In this document: in pieces, positions 42,330 through 51,635 of the stretch
Numbering within the stretch: the first letter of the stretch is position 1
How the letters are laid out: each line of letters opens with the position of its first letter
DNA from: Williamsia limnetica
GTDB taxonomy: Bacteria > Actinomycetota > Actinomycetes > Mycobacteriales > Mycobacteriaceae
Assembly: GCF_003217475.1 (NCBI RefSeq)
Contig: NZ_QJSP01000005.1
Span: forward strand, 124,001 to 188,000
Length of the DNA stretch: 64,000 nucleotides
Direction of reading: 5' to 3'
Notes under the pieces: generated by a model
Told to the model about the DNA's origin: nothing
What the model saw: the letters and a program-made list of their open reading frames with translations, nothing else
Database searches by the model: none
Program-made: the position numbers and the translations under genes

Positions 42330-43451
42330 ATGGATCTCATGACGCCGAACTGGTTTGCCGCAATCATGGGTACGGGCATCGTTGCCACCTCCGGGGTCGC
42401 CCTGCACTCGGACCTTCCGGGACTGTCGGTTGTCACCACCGGATTCTGGCTACTCGCGTCGGTGGGATTGGTGATCACGACGATCCTGTTCCTGCGCGCA
42501 GGCCCCACCGAGCACGCAGGCGACCCGACAATGGCCCACTTCTATGGGGCGCCTGCGATGGCGCTGTTGACAGTCGGCGCCGGCACCATCGAGCTCGGTC
42601 CCCAGTTCCTCGGTGATCACATCGCGGTGTGGGTCGGCGGGCTGCTCTGGCTGGCCGGCACCGCGGTCGGTCTCTTCACCGCCGTATGGATTCCCTTCCG
42701 CATGATCACCGGCTCCCAGAGCGCGGAGTCGGGTGCGATGCCCAGTTGGCTGATGCCGGTGGTCCCGCCAATGGTCTCGGCGGCCACCGGGTCACTCCTG
42801 ATCGGACACATCTCGGCGGGGCAACTGCGCCTCGGGGTCCTGGCTACCTGTTACGGCATGTTCGGTCTGAGCCTCATCGTCGGGTTCTTGACCATCGGGA
42901 TGGTGTACTCACGCCTGGTTCACCAGGGGCTGCCGTCGGTGAACGTGGCTCCGACCGTATGGATAATGCTCGGGATGATCGGCCAATCCATCACCGCTGC
43001 AGTGCTGTTGGGTAACAATGCGGCGCTCGTGTTCGAGGGCCGGGAGGCGCCGATCGCCGCTGGACTGCACATTCTCGGGATCGGCTACGGACTCGTGATG
43101 TCGGGTTTTGCCGTCTTCGTCTTCCTGCTGGCGGTGTCGATCACTGTGCACAATGCCCGGCGTGGAATGGGTTTCACCGCCGCCTGGTGGAGCTTCACCT
43201 TCCCGGTGGGAACCTGCGTCACCGGATCTGCAGCCCTTGCATTCGCGACCGATTCCGGACTGTTGCAGGTCACCGCAGGGTCCTTGTACGTACTGCTGCT
43301 GCTGGCGTGGGGCACCGTGGCGTCACGGAGCCTGGCGATGTTGGCCGGGCGGATGAAGATGAACCCATCGGTCTGCCAGATGCGTTCCGACACTGCAGCA
43401 CCAGCGTTCGAGCGGAACACCCGCACCGAGGTGCGCGTGGTCTCGGTCTAG
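42330..43451 (+). CDS. TDT family carrier (TehA/sulfite or dicarboxylate exporter type)
   Basis: 373-residue protein with ten hydrophobic segments. LMTPNWFAAIMGTGIVATSGVAL, SWLMPVVPPMVSAATGSLL and FTAAWWSFTFPVGTCVTGS are the hallmarks of the tellurite-resistance/dicarboxylate transporter family. The PVVPPMVSA stretch is typical of TDT members near LysR regulators, some of which export sulfite; the substrate here is not known. Second SLAC1/TDT-type protein in the window (see 8947-9909). Its 3' end overlaps nadB by four bases, convergently. Confidence 0.85.
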   Translation: MDLMTPNWFAAIMGTGIVATSGVALHSDLPGLSVVTTGFWLLASVGLVITTILFLRAGPTEHAGDPTMAHFYGAPAMALLTVGAGTIELGPQFLGDHIAVWVGGLLWLAGTAVGLFTAVWIPFRMITGSQSAESGAMPSWLMPVVPPMVSAATGSLLIGHISAGQLRLGVLATCYGMFGLSLIVGFLTIGMVYSRLVHQGLPSVNVAPTVWIMLGMIGQSITAAVLLGNNAALVFEGREAPIAAGLHILGIGYGLVMSGFAVFVFLLAVSITVHNARRGMGFTAAWWSFTFPVGTCVTGSAALAFATDSGLLQVTAGSLYVLLLLAWGTVASRSLAMLAGRMKMNPSVCQMRSDTAAPAFERNTRTEVRVVSV

Positions 43452-44965
43452 GCTCCCGGCTCATCCGTCCGGTGATGGCAGCCGCGAGATTCTTTGCGGG
43501 CCAACGCCGCATGCACCACCAGCAGTGCTGTGACGGTGAGTGCGGCGTCTTCGTGATCGGTGGCCGTGCGGGGTCGACGCCGTGGTGCCGACTGCAGGTA
43601 CTCGGCCAGGCTGCTCAACCCGATGTGGTCGCGACTGAGCGCGGCGTGGTCGGACATCTGATTCTGCAGGTCACCACGCGGCGCGATGGGCAGTTCGGTG
43701 GCTGCCACGGGTCCGTTGGAGGGGGCCGCACCGCCCTTCCGGCCGATCGCCGCGTCGGCGACGCGGCGGCCCATGACCAACCCCTCGAGCAAACTGTTGG
43801 ACGCCAGGCGATTCGCGCCGTGCAGACCGGTGCGGGCCACCTCACCCGCGGCATAGAGACCCGGTATCGACGTGGCGCCCGCGGCATCGGTGACGATTCC
43901 GCCACATAGATAGTGGGCGCCGGGGACCACGGGGATGAGGTCGGTCGACGGATCGACACCGATCACGGCGACACCTGCGGTGACAGTGGGGAACCGGCGG
44001 GCGAAGTCGCTGATGTGCCGCGCGTCGAGGTACACATGCTCGGCGCCCGTCCTGGCCATCGCGGTGGTCACCGCGTGTGCGACCACGTCACGGGGAGCGA
44101 GGTCGCCGAGCGGATGGACGCCGTCGGTGACCGAATGACCGTCGACGTCGACGAGGATCGCCCCTTCGCCGCGCAGCGCCTCGGTGATCAGGGTGCGCCG
44201 CCCGCGAACCCCTGACCGGTAGAGCATCGTGGGATGGAACTGGATGAATTCCATGTCCGCCACAGCCGCTCCGGCTGAGTAAGCGAGCGCGATGCCGTCC
44301 CCGGTGGACCCCAGGGGGTTGGTGGTGGCCCGATACATGTGGCCGGCGCCGCCCGTGGCGAGAACGGTCGTCGGCGCGAGAATGTCGGAGGTGTGACCGT
44401 CGCCGGAACCGATGCGTACACCCACCGCGGTGCCGTCGGCGGACAGTAACACCTGCTGCGCATGGGACTCGTCGATCACCCGGATCCGCGCGTGTGAGAG
44501 TGCGCGGGTGGCGAGTGAGCGTTGCACTTGCGCGCCGGTGGCATCTCCGCCTGCATGGATGACCCGCCGGACGCTGTGTCCGCCTTCTCGGGTGCGCAGG
44601 AACCGGCCATCGGAGCCGCGGTCGAACCGGGCACCCCAGTCGATGAGGGTCGAGACCGCTGCGAAACCGTCCCCGAGAATCGAGGCGGTCGCCACCTCGT
44701 CGGTCAGTCCGGCGCCGGCGACCACGGTGTCGCGGGTGTGCAGCGCCACCGAATCCTCGTCGTTGTCGGGCTCGACCACCGCGATACCGCCCTGGGCGAA
44801 GTACGTCGCGGTTCCAGGGTCCAGGTCGTCCGGACGCCAACCGCGTCCCTTGTTGAGGACGACGACGGACATACCGGCCTCGGCTGCCCTCACCGCCGCG
44901 GTGAGTCCGGCGACACCGGCGCCGACCACCACGAGATCAGCACGCAGCGCGGCGTCGGCAACCAT
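43448..44965 (-). CDS. nadB: L-aspartate oxidase
   Basis: 505-residue FAD enzyme oxidising L-aspartate to iminoaspartate for NAD synthesis. The FAD loop VVGAGVAGLTAAVRAAEAG is followed by TYFAQGGIAVV, HAGGDATGAQVQRSL, the substrate-arginine region RRTLITEALRGEGA and YLCGGIVTDAAGATSIPGLYAAGEVARTGLHGANRLASNSLLEGLV, a classic NadB signature. nadA and nadC, its usual partners in Actinobacteria, are absent from both sides, so it either belongs to a split pathway or is a second copy. Confidence 0.92.
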   Translation of the reverse strand: MVADAALRADLVVVGAGVAGLTAAVRAAEAGMSVVVLNKGRGWRPDDLDPGTATYFAQGGIAVVEPDNDEDSVALHTRDTVVAGAGLTDEVATASILGDGFAAVSTLIDWGARFDRGSDGRFLRTREGGHSVRRVIHAGGDATGAQVQRSLATRALSHARIRVIDESHAQQVLLSADGTAVGVRIGSGDGHTSDILAPTTVLATGGAGHMYRATTNPLGSTGDGIALAYSAGAAVADMEFIQFHPTMLYRSGVRGRRTLITEALRGEGAILVDVDGHSVTDGVHPLGDLAPRDVVAHAVTTAMARTGAEHVYLDARHISDFARRFPTVTAGVAVIGVDPSTDLIPVVPGAHYLCGGIVTDAAGATSIPGLYAAGEVARTGLHGANRLASNSLLEGLVMGRRVADAAIGRKGGAAPSNGPVAATELPIAPRGDLQNQMSDHAALSRDHIGLSSLAEYLQSAPRRRPRTATDHEDAALTVTALLVVHAALARKESRGCHHRTDEPGA

Positions 44966-44983
44966 GGGTGGAAAGTCTATCGG

Positions 44984-45469
44984 TCAGCGTTTGACCAGTG
45001 ATATCCGTAGCTCGTCGAGCGGCACCTCGACGCCGTCGGGGGTGGACATCGTCACCTGGACCGGTGCGCCGGTCTTGTCGGACACCATGGCGAGTGGCTT
45101 GCCCGTGGGCTGGCAGTACTTGTCACCCCACTGCATCAGCCCGAACAGGACCGGGACCAGGTCGGCACCCTTCTCGGTGAGTCGATACTCGAAGCGGGTC
45201 CGCTGGCCGGGCTCCTGGTAGGGCGACTTCTCGAGCAAGCCCTCGGCGACGAGGGCCTTGAGCCTTGCGGCGGCGACGGCGTCGCTGACGCCGACCCGTC
45301 GTGCAAAGCCGTCGAAACGCGTGGTGCCGTACATCGCCTCGCGCATGATCAGCATCGCCGTCTTGGTGCCCACGACGTCGAGTGCGCGCACGATCGAACA
45401 CCGATCGCCGGGGACCCAGCGGTCGAGATCAGCCAACTTGTCGTCGAGTACTGCAACCATGCCGACCAT
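44984..45469 (-). CDS. HxlR family regulator
   Basis: 161-residue winged-helix regulator. CSIVRALDVVGTKTAMLIMREAMYGTTRFDGFARRVGVSDAVAAARLKALVAEGLLEKSPYQEPGQRTRFEYRLTEKG is the complete HxlR/MarR-like domain, with the N-terminal cysteine typical of thiol- or aldehyde-sensing members. The last 40 residues are extra. It lies 18 bases upstream of nadB on the same strand and 62 bases downstream of a VOC gene. ATG at 45469 or 45460. Confidence 0.88.
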   Translation of the reverse strand: MVGMVAVLDDKLADLDRWVPGDRCSIVRALDVVGTKTAMLIMREAMYGTTRFDGFARRVGVSDAVAAARLKALVAEGLLEKSPYQEPGQRTRFEYRLTEKGADLVPVLFGLMQWGDKYCQPTGKPLAMVSDKTGAPVQVTMSTPDGVEVPLDELRISLVKR

Positions 45470-45531
45470 CTTACCCGTCCTGGCTAGGGGTGACAGCAGT
45501 CAGACAGGGGGCCGCAGTCAGGACAGGGCGG

Positions 45532-45891
45532 TCAGCTCAGGACGAGGCAGAAGGGATGACCGACGGGATCGAGGTAGACGCGGAATTCCTCGTGCTCCTG
45601 CCCTTCGACCTTCGTCGCGCCGAGCTCGAGCACCTGGGGTTCGGCGGTCTCGAAATCGGAGACCTGGACATCGAGATGGAATTGCTGGCTGCCATGCGGA
45701 TCCGGGAACGTCGGTGGCACGTAACTGGTGGAGGGTTGGAACGTCAGTTTCGCCTTGCCCAGACCGCAGTCGAGCTCGACCCAATCGGATTGACTGGTGT
45801 CGAGTTCTCCACCGAGCAGTTGCTGGTAGAAACGGGCCAACTCCTCCGGATTCGGACCGTCAAGTGCAATTGCATTCACGAAACCGATCAT
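45532..45891 (-). CDS. VOC family (glyoxalase-like) protein
   Basis: 119-residue protein with two beta-alpha-beta-beta-beta modules of the vicinal-oxygen-chelate fold: IGFVNAIALDGPNPEELARFYQQLLGGEL, HLDVQVSDFETAEPQVLELGATKV and VYLDPVGHPFCLVLS. Dioxygenases, glyoxalases and antibiotic-binding proteins share it; no function can be chosen. Sits on the same strand ahead of the HxlR gene. Confidence 0.86.
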   Translation of the reverse strand: MIGFVNAIALDGPNPEELARFYQQLLGGELDTSQSDWVELDCGLGKAKLTFQPSTSYVPPTFPDPHGSQQFHLDVQVSDFETAEPQVLELGATKVEGQEHEEFRVYLDPVGHPFCLVLS

Positions 45892-45906
45892 CAGTACTCC
45901 TCACTC

Positions 45907-46665
45907 GTGTGTCGACTCGCCACCGGAGCCCTGCCAGGACAAGATGTACCCGTGCCAGGTGAATTCGATGCGTGTTGGTCGACGGTGATTGCTGCCGCCG
46001 ATACCCACGCAGCGTTCGGCGACGCGCCCGACAACGGCTGGGTACAGCGATGCCGGCTGGAGTCGGGTCACCGCGGGCTCCATGGCAGTGATGCCGGTGC
46101 GAAGCCGGTGACCGGGCGTCGGGCGTGGCTGCAGTGGGTCGACGAGGTGTCGGGCCACCGCCTGATCGAGCTGTCCCCCTGCCCCGGTACGGACGGCGCC
46201 GACTCCGCATGTGCGCTCTTCGCCGACCACGGCGGACCCCACAGGTTCGTACCCACCTCGTCCACACTCACGTTCGGAACCCGGTACGAACCGGAGACCA
46301 CCGTCAGTCGCAACGGGTCCGGCAGAGGTGGATCGGTCGCAACCGCCCGGGAGTCCACAGCGCCCTCGCCGCGCCGGCAACCCGCGTCCGAACCCAACCC
46401 GGTGTCCGATCCCGAGCCTGGCGGAGAACAGGTGGGCACCGGTCGACGATCGAGGCATCTCGACGACGCACAGCAGATGTCTGACGCCCGGACACCGCAG
46501 ATCGTCTCGCCGAGTGCCCCCGGGACGAGGCGCACGCGCCGACGGGCCGCCGAGAGGCCGTCCGAAGCCGTGCCCACCGTCGACGAGGCACTGCTCACGG
46601 TCGCAGAAGCCCTGGCCGAGTTGGCCCGGGCCATTCGTCATCGCGACGACACCGACCGATCCTGA
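45907..46665 (+). CDS. Hypothetical protein with two C-x5-H-x-G-x-H motifs
   Basis: About 252 residues. The first 110 hold two identical-spaced motifs, CRLESGHRGLH and CALFADHGGPH, which look like metal-binding half-sites or a duplicated small zinc fold. A low-complexity Ser/Pro/Arg region follows, then a C-terminal Ala/Glu helix (ALLTVAEALAELARAI). I do not recognise the family. The start is uncertain: GTG at 45907 or 45952; both are close to the divergent VOC gene. Third-position GC bias supports coding. Confidence 0.55.
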   Translation: MCRLATGALPGQDVPVPGEFDACWSTVIAAADTHAAFGDAPDNGWVQRCRLESGHRGLHGSDAGAKPVTGRRAWLQWVDEVSGHRLIELSPCPGTDGADSACALFADHGGPHRFVPTSSTLTFGTRYEPETTVSRNGSGRGGSVATARESTAPSPRRQPASEPNPVSDPEPGGEQVGTGRRSRHLDDAQQMSDARTPQIVSPSAPGTRRTRRRAAERPSEAVPTVDEALLTVAEALAELARAIRHRDDTDRS

Positions 46666-46714
46666 TCCCAGACCCACCGCGCGGCTCCTTGTGGCGGACG
46701 TCTCTGGCGATAAA

Positions 46715-46734
46715 TACCATAGGGGGGTATGGTA
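46715..46734. promoter_or_regulatory. CsoR operator
   Basis: Perfect inverted repeat TACCATA-GGGGGG-TATGGTA, 29 bases before the csoR start. The A-T-A-C-C ... G-G-T-A-T outer bases and the G-rich centre are those of copper-sensing CsoR sites. Copper would release the repressor and turn on csoR-copZ-copA. Confidence 0.85.
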
Positions 46735-46763
46735 AATCGCAGAAGGCCAACGAGGGAGCGATG

Positions 46764-47072
46764 ATGTCCGACGAACATTCAGAACACGAGCACCACGGTT
46801 ACATCCACCGCAAGGATGACTACCTCAAGCGTCTGCGCCGTATCGAGGGGCAGGCCCGGGGACTCCAGCGGATGGTCGAGGACGAGAAGTACTGCATCGA
46901 CATCCTCACCCAGGTGTCGGCGATGACCAAGGCGCTGCAGGCGGTCAGCCTTGGTCTTCTCGAAGAGCACATGTCCCATTGCGTGATCGACGCCGCCCGC
47001 GAGAGCGACGAGGCCGGTCAGGCGAAAGTCAAAGAGGCCACCGAGGCGATTGCCCGGCTGGTCCGTTCCTAG
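46764..47072 (+). CDS. csoR: Copper-sensing repressor CsoR
   Basis: 102-residue all-helical repressor. The Cu(I) ligands Cys44, His69 and Cys73 have exactly the spacing of M. tuberculosis CsoR (25 and 4). YLKRLRRIEGQARGLQRMVEDEKYC is the family core. A short His/Glu-rich N-terminus (EHSEHEHHGYIH) precedes it. Start at 46764, six bases after GAGGGA; the ATG at 46761 is too close. First gene of the copper operon, behind its own operator. Confidence 0.95.
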   Translation: MSDEHSEHEHHGYIHRKDDYLKRLRRIEGQARGLQRMVEDEKYCIDILTQVSAMTKALQAVSLGLLEEHMSHCVIDAARESDEAGQAKVKEATEAIARLVRS

Positions 47073-47088
47073 AAAGGGAAGTCTCCAG

Positions 47089-47292
47089 ATGAGTACAGAT
47101 ACCTACACTGTGGTGGGGATGACCTGCCAGCACTGCGTCGCGTCGGTCACCGAAGAGGTCGGCGAGCTGCCCGGAGTCGATCGGGTCGAGGTCGACCTGG
47201 CATCGGGCGGCCTGAGTGTCCACGCCACGGAACCCGTTGCGCGCGAACAGGTCGAGGCCGCGGTCGCCGAGGCCGGATACCGGTTGGCGTGA
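47089..47292 (+). CDS. copZ: Copper chaperone, single HMA domain
   Basis: 67-residue cytosolic metallochaperone with the Cu-binding loop GMTCQHC (Cys13, Cys16) and the ferredoxin-like core [21 protein letters not shown]. It hands Cu(I) to the ATPase encoded five bases downstream or to CsoR. Start at 47089, after AAAGGGAA. Confidence 0.93.
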   Translation: MSTDTYTVVGMTCQHCVASVTEEVGELPGVDRVEVDLASGGLSVHATEPVAREQVEAAVAEAGYRLA

Positions 47293-47296
47293 CTTC

Positions 47297-49528
47297 ATGG
47301 CGACTGCAACGCCCCAGGCGCACATAGACCTCGAGATCGGCGGCATGACGTGCGCGTCGTGCGCGAACCGGATCGAACGCAAACTGAACAAACTCGACGG
47401 AGTCGAGGCGACGGTCAACTACGCGACCGAGAAGGCCAGTGTTCGATACGCCGACCCCATCGACACCGCCGACCTCATCGCCACGGTCGAGGCGGCCGGC
47501 TATTCGGCCACGCCTCCGGCGACAACCTCCGACGAAGAGTCCCCGGGCGAGAACGCGAAAGACACCGAACTGCACGCACTTCGGCACCGCACACTGGTAA
47601 GTGCGGCACTGTCGATCCCGGTGATCGCCATGGCGATGATCCCGGCGCTGCAGTTCGACAACTGGCAGTGGCTGTCTCTGACCCTTGCAGCGCCGGTGGT
47701 GGTGTGGGGCGGCTGGCAGTTCCATCGAGCCGCTGCCATCAATCTGCGGCACGGTGCCGCGACCATGGACACCCTGGTATCGGTCGGCACCATCGCCGCA
47801 CTCGGATGGTCGCTGTACGCCCTGTTCTTCGGGCCTGCGGGTGATCCGCAGACAGCCCACGGCGCAATGGATATGGGCAGCACCGATGGAACCGCCAACA
47901 TCTACCTCGAAGCGGCCGCCGGCGTCACCACCTTCATCCTCGCCGGTCGCTATTTCGAGATGCGGTCCAAGCGGCGGGCCGGTGCCGCGCTGCGGACCCT
48001 GCTGGGTCTCGGTGCGAAAGAAGTGACGCTGCTCGTCGACGGTGTCGAGAAACTGGTCCCCATCGAGAAACTCGCAGTGGGGGATCTATTCGTCGTGCGA
48101 CCGGGCGAGCGAATCGCCACCGACGGGGTGATCGAGAGCGGGAGTTCGGCGGTGGATGCCTCGATGCTGACGGGCGAATCCGTCCCGGTCGAGGTCAACC
48201 CCGGCGACAGTGTGGTCGGTGCGACGGTCAACGCGGGCGGACGAGTGGTGGTGCGGGCCGGGCGGATCGGTGCCGACACACAGCTTGCTCAGATGGCGCG
48301 TCTGGTCGAGCAGGCGCAGACGGGCAAGGCGAAAGTACAGCGCCTCGCCGACCGGATCTCCGGTGTGTTCGTACCCATCGTCATCGCGCTCGCGCTCGCC
48401 ACCCTCGCGGTCTGGCTCCTGCTCGGATACGGGGCGACGGAGGCCTTCACCGCGGCGGTCGCCGTGCTGATCATCGCCTGTCCGTGCGCGCTGGGCTTGG
48501 CCACGCCGACCGCGCTGATGGTAGGTACCGGTCGCGGCGCGACGATGGGTGTGCTGATCAAGGGCCCGGAGGTACTCGAGTCCACTCGGCAGGTCGATAC
48601 CGTCGTGCTCGACAAGACCGGCACGGTGACCACCGGCCAGATGGTTGTGAGCGGCGTGACCGTGGCCGACGGCGACAACGCCGACCACGTTCTCGCGATG
48701 GCCGGTGCCGTCGAGAATGCATCCGAACATCCCATCGCGCGGGCGATCGCCGACGGGGCTCGTAGCCGTGTCGGCACCCTGCAACCGGTGGCGGAATTCT
48801 CCAACACCGCAGGCCTCGGGGTGACTGCCACGGTCGGCGACACCGAGGTGGTGGTCGGACGACCGCAGTTGTTGATGGACGGTGGATTCGAGTTGCCGCC
48901 GGAGCTCGACGCCGCGCTGGATCGCGCGGGGGCGGCAGGCCACATCGCGGTGGTCGTGGGCTGGGACAAGCTGGTTCGGGGCGTGGTGGTTGTGTCCGAC
49001 GAGGTGAAGCCGACGTCGAAACAGGCCGTCGCCGAGCTGACAGCGCTCGGTCTGACGCCGGTGCTCCTCACCGGCGATCACGAAACGGTCGCCGCCACTG
49101 TCGCCGCGCAGGTCGGTATCGACACCGTGATCGCGGGGGTCCTGCCCACCGACAAGGTGGACGTGGTCAAACGACTGCAGTCCGAGGGCAAGACGGTCGC
49201 CATGGTCGGTGATGGCGTCAACGATGCCGCCGCTCTGGCGCAAGCCGACCTCGGACTCGCGATGGGCACCGGTACCGATGCCGCCATCGAGGCGAGCGAC
49301 ATCACGCTGGTCCGCGGGGATCTTCGTGCGGCCGGTGATGCGATCCGGCTGTCGCGAGCAACGCTCCGGACAATCAAGGGCAACTTGTTCTGGGCTTTCG
49401 GGTACAACGTGGCGGCCATCCCACTGGCGGCGGCCGGCCTGCTGAGCCCCATGATCGCCGGCGCCGCCATGGCACTGTCGTCGGTGTTCGTGGTCGGTAA
49501 CAGTCTGCGACTGCGCCGTTTTCGGTGA
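47297..49528 (+). CDS. copA: Cu(I)-exporting P1B-type ATPase
   Basis: 743-residue membrane pump. One N-terminal HMA domain binds copper (GMTCASC, Cys19/Cys22). Eight helices are expected, with the membrane copper site Cys395-Pro396-Cys397. The phosphorylated Asp439 is in DKTGT; the HP motif (SEHPIA), [10 protein letters not shown] and the late Y-N/M-x-x-S-type residues ([22 protein letters not shown]) identify the Cu+ subgroup. It exports Cu(I) and is controlled by CsoR. Ends before nested hairpin C. Confidence 0.95.
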   Translation: MATATPQAHIDLEIGGMTCASCANRIERKLNKLDGVEATVNYATEKASVRYADPIDTADLIATVEAAGYSATPPATTSDEESPGENAKDTELHALRHRTLVSAALSIPVIAMAMIPALQFDNWQWLSLTLAAPVVVWGGWQFHRAAAINLRHGAATMDTLVSVGTIAALGWSLYALFFGPAGDPQTAHGAMDMGSTDGTANIYLEAAAGVTTFILAGRYFEMRSKRRAGAALRTLLGLGAKEVTLLVDGVEKLVPIEKLAVGDLFVVRPGERIATDGVIESGSSAVDASMLTGESVPVEVNPGDSVVGATVNAGGRVVVRAGRIGADTQLAQMARLVEQAQTGKAKVQRLADRISGVFVPIVIALALATLAVWLLLGYGATEAFTAAVAVLIIACPCALGLATPTALMVGTGRGATMGVLIKGPEVLESTRQVDTVVLDKTGTVTTGQMVVSGVTVADGDNADHVLAMAGAVENASEHPIARAIADGARSRVGTLQPVAEFSNTAGLGVTATVGDTEVVVGRPQLLMDGGFELPPELDAALDRAGAAGHIAVVVGWDKLVRGVVVVSDEVKPTSKQAVAELTALGLTPVLLTGDHETVAATVAAQVGIDTVIAGVLPTDKVDVVKRLQSEGKTVAMVGDGVNDAAALAQADLGLAMGTGTDAAIEASDITLVRGDLRAAGDAIRLSRATLRTIKGNLFWAFGYNVAAIPLAAAGLLSPMIAGAAMALSSVFVVGNSLRLRRFR

Positions 49529-49540
49529 CCGCTGCCACGG

Positions 49541-49610
49541 ACAAACCCACCCGTCCCAGGCACAACCAGGTGCTGCAACACCTGGCTGTGCCCGGAGCGG
49601 GTGGGTTTGT
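49541..49610. terminator. Nested double hairpin C (repeat family), bidirectional terminator
   Basis: Outer arms ACAAACCCACCCG (49541-49553) and CGGGTGGGTTTGT (49598-49610) pair over 13 bases. Inside, GGCACA-A-CCAGGTG (49559-49572) pairs with 49579-49592, with one mismatch, around the loop CTGCAA. It lies between the convergent copA and aquaporin genes. Confidence 0.82.
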
Positions 49611-49626
49611 TGAACGGCTTGGCGGT

Positions 49627-50409
49627 CTAGGTCGACACGGGTGGATTCGGAATTTGGTCGAGTTCGGGCTCGTCGGCACCCTTGCCGAACACCAGGGGAT
49701 ACAGAACGCCCGCGATCACGGCGCCGATGATCGGAGCGAGCCAGAACAGCCACAGCTGACCGGGCGCCCCGTTGCCGTTGAAGAACGCGACGGCGGTCGA
49801 TCGAGCCGGGTTCACCGACGTGTTCGTGATCGGGATGCTGATGAGGTGGATCAGGGTGAGGGTCAGGCCGATCGCGATCCCCGCGATGCCTGCGGGCGCA
49901 CGAGTGTCGGTGGCGCCGAGGATCACGACGACAAAGATTGCGGTGAGCACGACTTCGGTGATCAGAGCGGCCAGGAGTGTGTACCCGGACGGCGAATGGT
50001 CACCGAATCCGTTCGCCGCCATGTTTCCCTCGGCTTCGAATCCGTCTTTGCCTTTGGCGATGACAAGAATGACTGCGCCTGCGATCAGACCGCCGATCAC
50101 CTGCACCACAACGTAGCCGGGTACGTCTTTCCAGTCGAACCGTTTGGCCAGCGCGGCACCCACTGTGACCGCGGGATTGAAATGGCCACCGGAGATGTGG
50201 CCGAGAGCGTATACACCGGTCAGCACGGTCAGACCGAACGCAATCGACACACCGAGGAAGCCGACACCCACCTGGAAACTGGTTCCGGTGTCGTCGTCTT
50301 GGGCAATCGACTTGGCGGCGAATACGGCAGTACCGCAACCACCCAGAACCAGCCAGAATGTGCCCAGCGCCTCCGCGGCGAGCTTCTGAACAGTGGTCGG
50401 AGAGGACAT
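49627..50409 (-). CDS. aqpZ: Aquaporin (AqpZ-like water channel)
   Basis: 260-residue, six-helix channel with both half-helix motifs, Asn78-Pro-Ala (HFNPAVT) and Asn200-Pro-Ala (SVNPARS). Short loops and the narrow-filter pattern point to a water rather than glycerol channel. An insert of about 20 polar residues ([20 protein letters not shown]) precedes helix 4. Single gene, convergent with copA, divergent from pirin. Confidence 0.92.
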   Translation of the reverse strand: MSSPTTVQKLAAEALGTFWLVLGGCGTAVFAAKSIAQDDDTGTSFQVGVGFLGVSIAFGLTVLTGVYALGHISGGHFNPAVTVGAALAKRFDWKDVPGYVVVQVIGGLIAGAVILVIAKGKDGFEAEGNMAANGFGDHSPSGYTLLAALITEVVLTAIFVVVILGATDTRAPAGIAGIAIGLTLTLIHLISIPITNTSVNPARSTAVAFFNGNGAPGQLWLFWLAPIIGAVIAGVLYPLVFGKGADEPELDQIPNPPVST

Positions 50410-50622
50410 GTGGGTTATACCTCCATCAATAGGACTTGCCGGGTGCTGCCGAATAGACTCGGGGCGGCGACGGAGCGACCATGATGAACACAGGTGAATC
50501 CGCCGTTTGTTCTGTCGAAAGTTTTACCACCGTGGCCGCTGAATCGTTCGTCCGATTGCAAATTGATATGTCACGGATCGAGAAAGGTGGCCGATCGTGC
50601 CGATGAATGCGGTGTCATACCG

Positions 50623-51597
50623 ATGAGCAATATCGTCGATGGGCCCGAAGTCGAATGTCTGCCGATTCCGGGCGACCCGGATCGAGTACAGATTCTGACC
50701 TCGCGCGATGTTCCGCTCGGTGGCCCCAGGGCGATGGTTGTGCACCGCACCCTGCCGCAGCGAGCCCGTTCGCTGATCGGCGCGTGGTGCTTCGCCGATC
50801 ACTACGGTCCGGCAGACGTCAGTGAGACCGGCGGGATGGATGTACCACCGCACCCGCATACCGGTCTGCAAACAGTCAGTTGGCTTTTCGAGGGCGAGAT
50901 CGAACATCGGGACAGTCTCGGTGAGCACGCCACGGTGCGGCCCGGTGAGGTCAATCTCATGACCGCCGGCCACGGTATCTGCCATTCCGAGGTGTCGACG
51001 CCCGACACCACGGTGTTGCACGGCGTGCAGCTCTGGGTGGCGATGCCCGACGAGTCACGTGACTCGGAGCGGAAGTTCGAACACTTCGTCCCGGAACCCC
51101 TCTGGGTCGGGGGCGCCCGCATCAGTGTCTTCGTCGGGGAGCTACTCGGCAGTACATCGCCGGTGTCGACGTTCACCCCGCTGGTCGGTGCGCAGATCGA
51201 CCTCGACGCAGGGGCGTCGCTGACAATCCCGGTACAGCTCGATTTCGAGCACGGGGTCCTGGTCGATCAGGGGACGGTCACCCTCGAGGGTTCGGAGATC
51301 GCCCGCACCGAGATGGGATATGTGGGTGTGGGCCACAGTCAGATCACCGTGCAGAGTTCGGACGACACGTCGTCGCGGTTGATCCTGTTGGGTGGCACAC
51401 CTTTCGGAGAAGAATTGGTGATGTGGTGGAACTTCGTCGGACGCAGTCACGACGAGATCGTCGAATATCGGCAACAGTGGCAGGATCATTCGGAACGCTT
51501 CGGTGAGGTGTCCGGATACACGGGTGCGGTCGATCGGCTGCCGGCGCCGACCCTGCCGAATGCGAGAATCAGGCCGCGCTCGAACCCTGGCACGTGA
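50623..51597 (+). CDS. Pirin-family cupin protein
   Basis: 324-residue bicupin. The metal-site histidines His77 and His79 (PPHPHTG), His121 and Glu123 (GHGICHSE) are all present, as in pirins with quercetinase activity, so an Fe(II)- or Ni-dependent dioxygenase or redox sensor is plausible. Start at 50623 by homology; the longer ORF from 50494 has no recognisable N-terminal domain and the ribosome site is weak for both. Confidence 0.87.
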   Translation: MSNIVDGPEVECLPIPGDPDRVQILTSRDVPLGGPRAMVVHRTLPQRARSLIGAWCFADHYGPADVSETGGMDVPPHPHTGLQTVSWLFEGEIEHRDSLGEHATVRPGEVNLMTAGHGICHSEVSTPDTTVLHGVQLWVAMPDESRDSERKFEHFVPEPLWVGGARISVFVGELLGSTSPVSTFTPLVGAQIDLDAGASLTIPVQLDFEHGVLVDQGTVTLEGSEIARTEMGYVGVGHSQITVQSSDDTSSRLILLGGTPFGEELVMWWNFVGRSHDEIVEYRQQWQDHSERFGEVSGYTGAVDRLPAPTLPNARIRPRSNPGT

Positions 51598-51635
51598 GTC
51601 GGAATAGCAACACCGGAGAAAGTGGTTGAGCAGGC

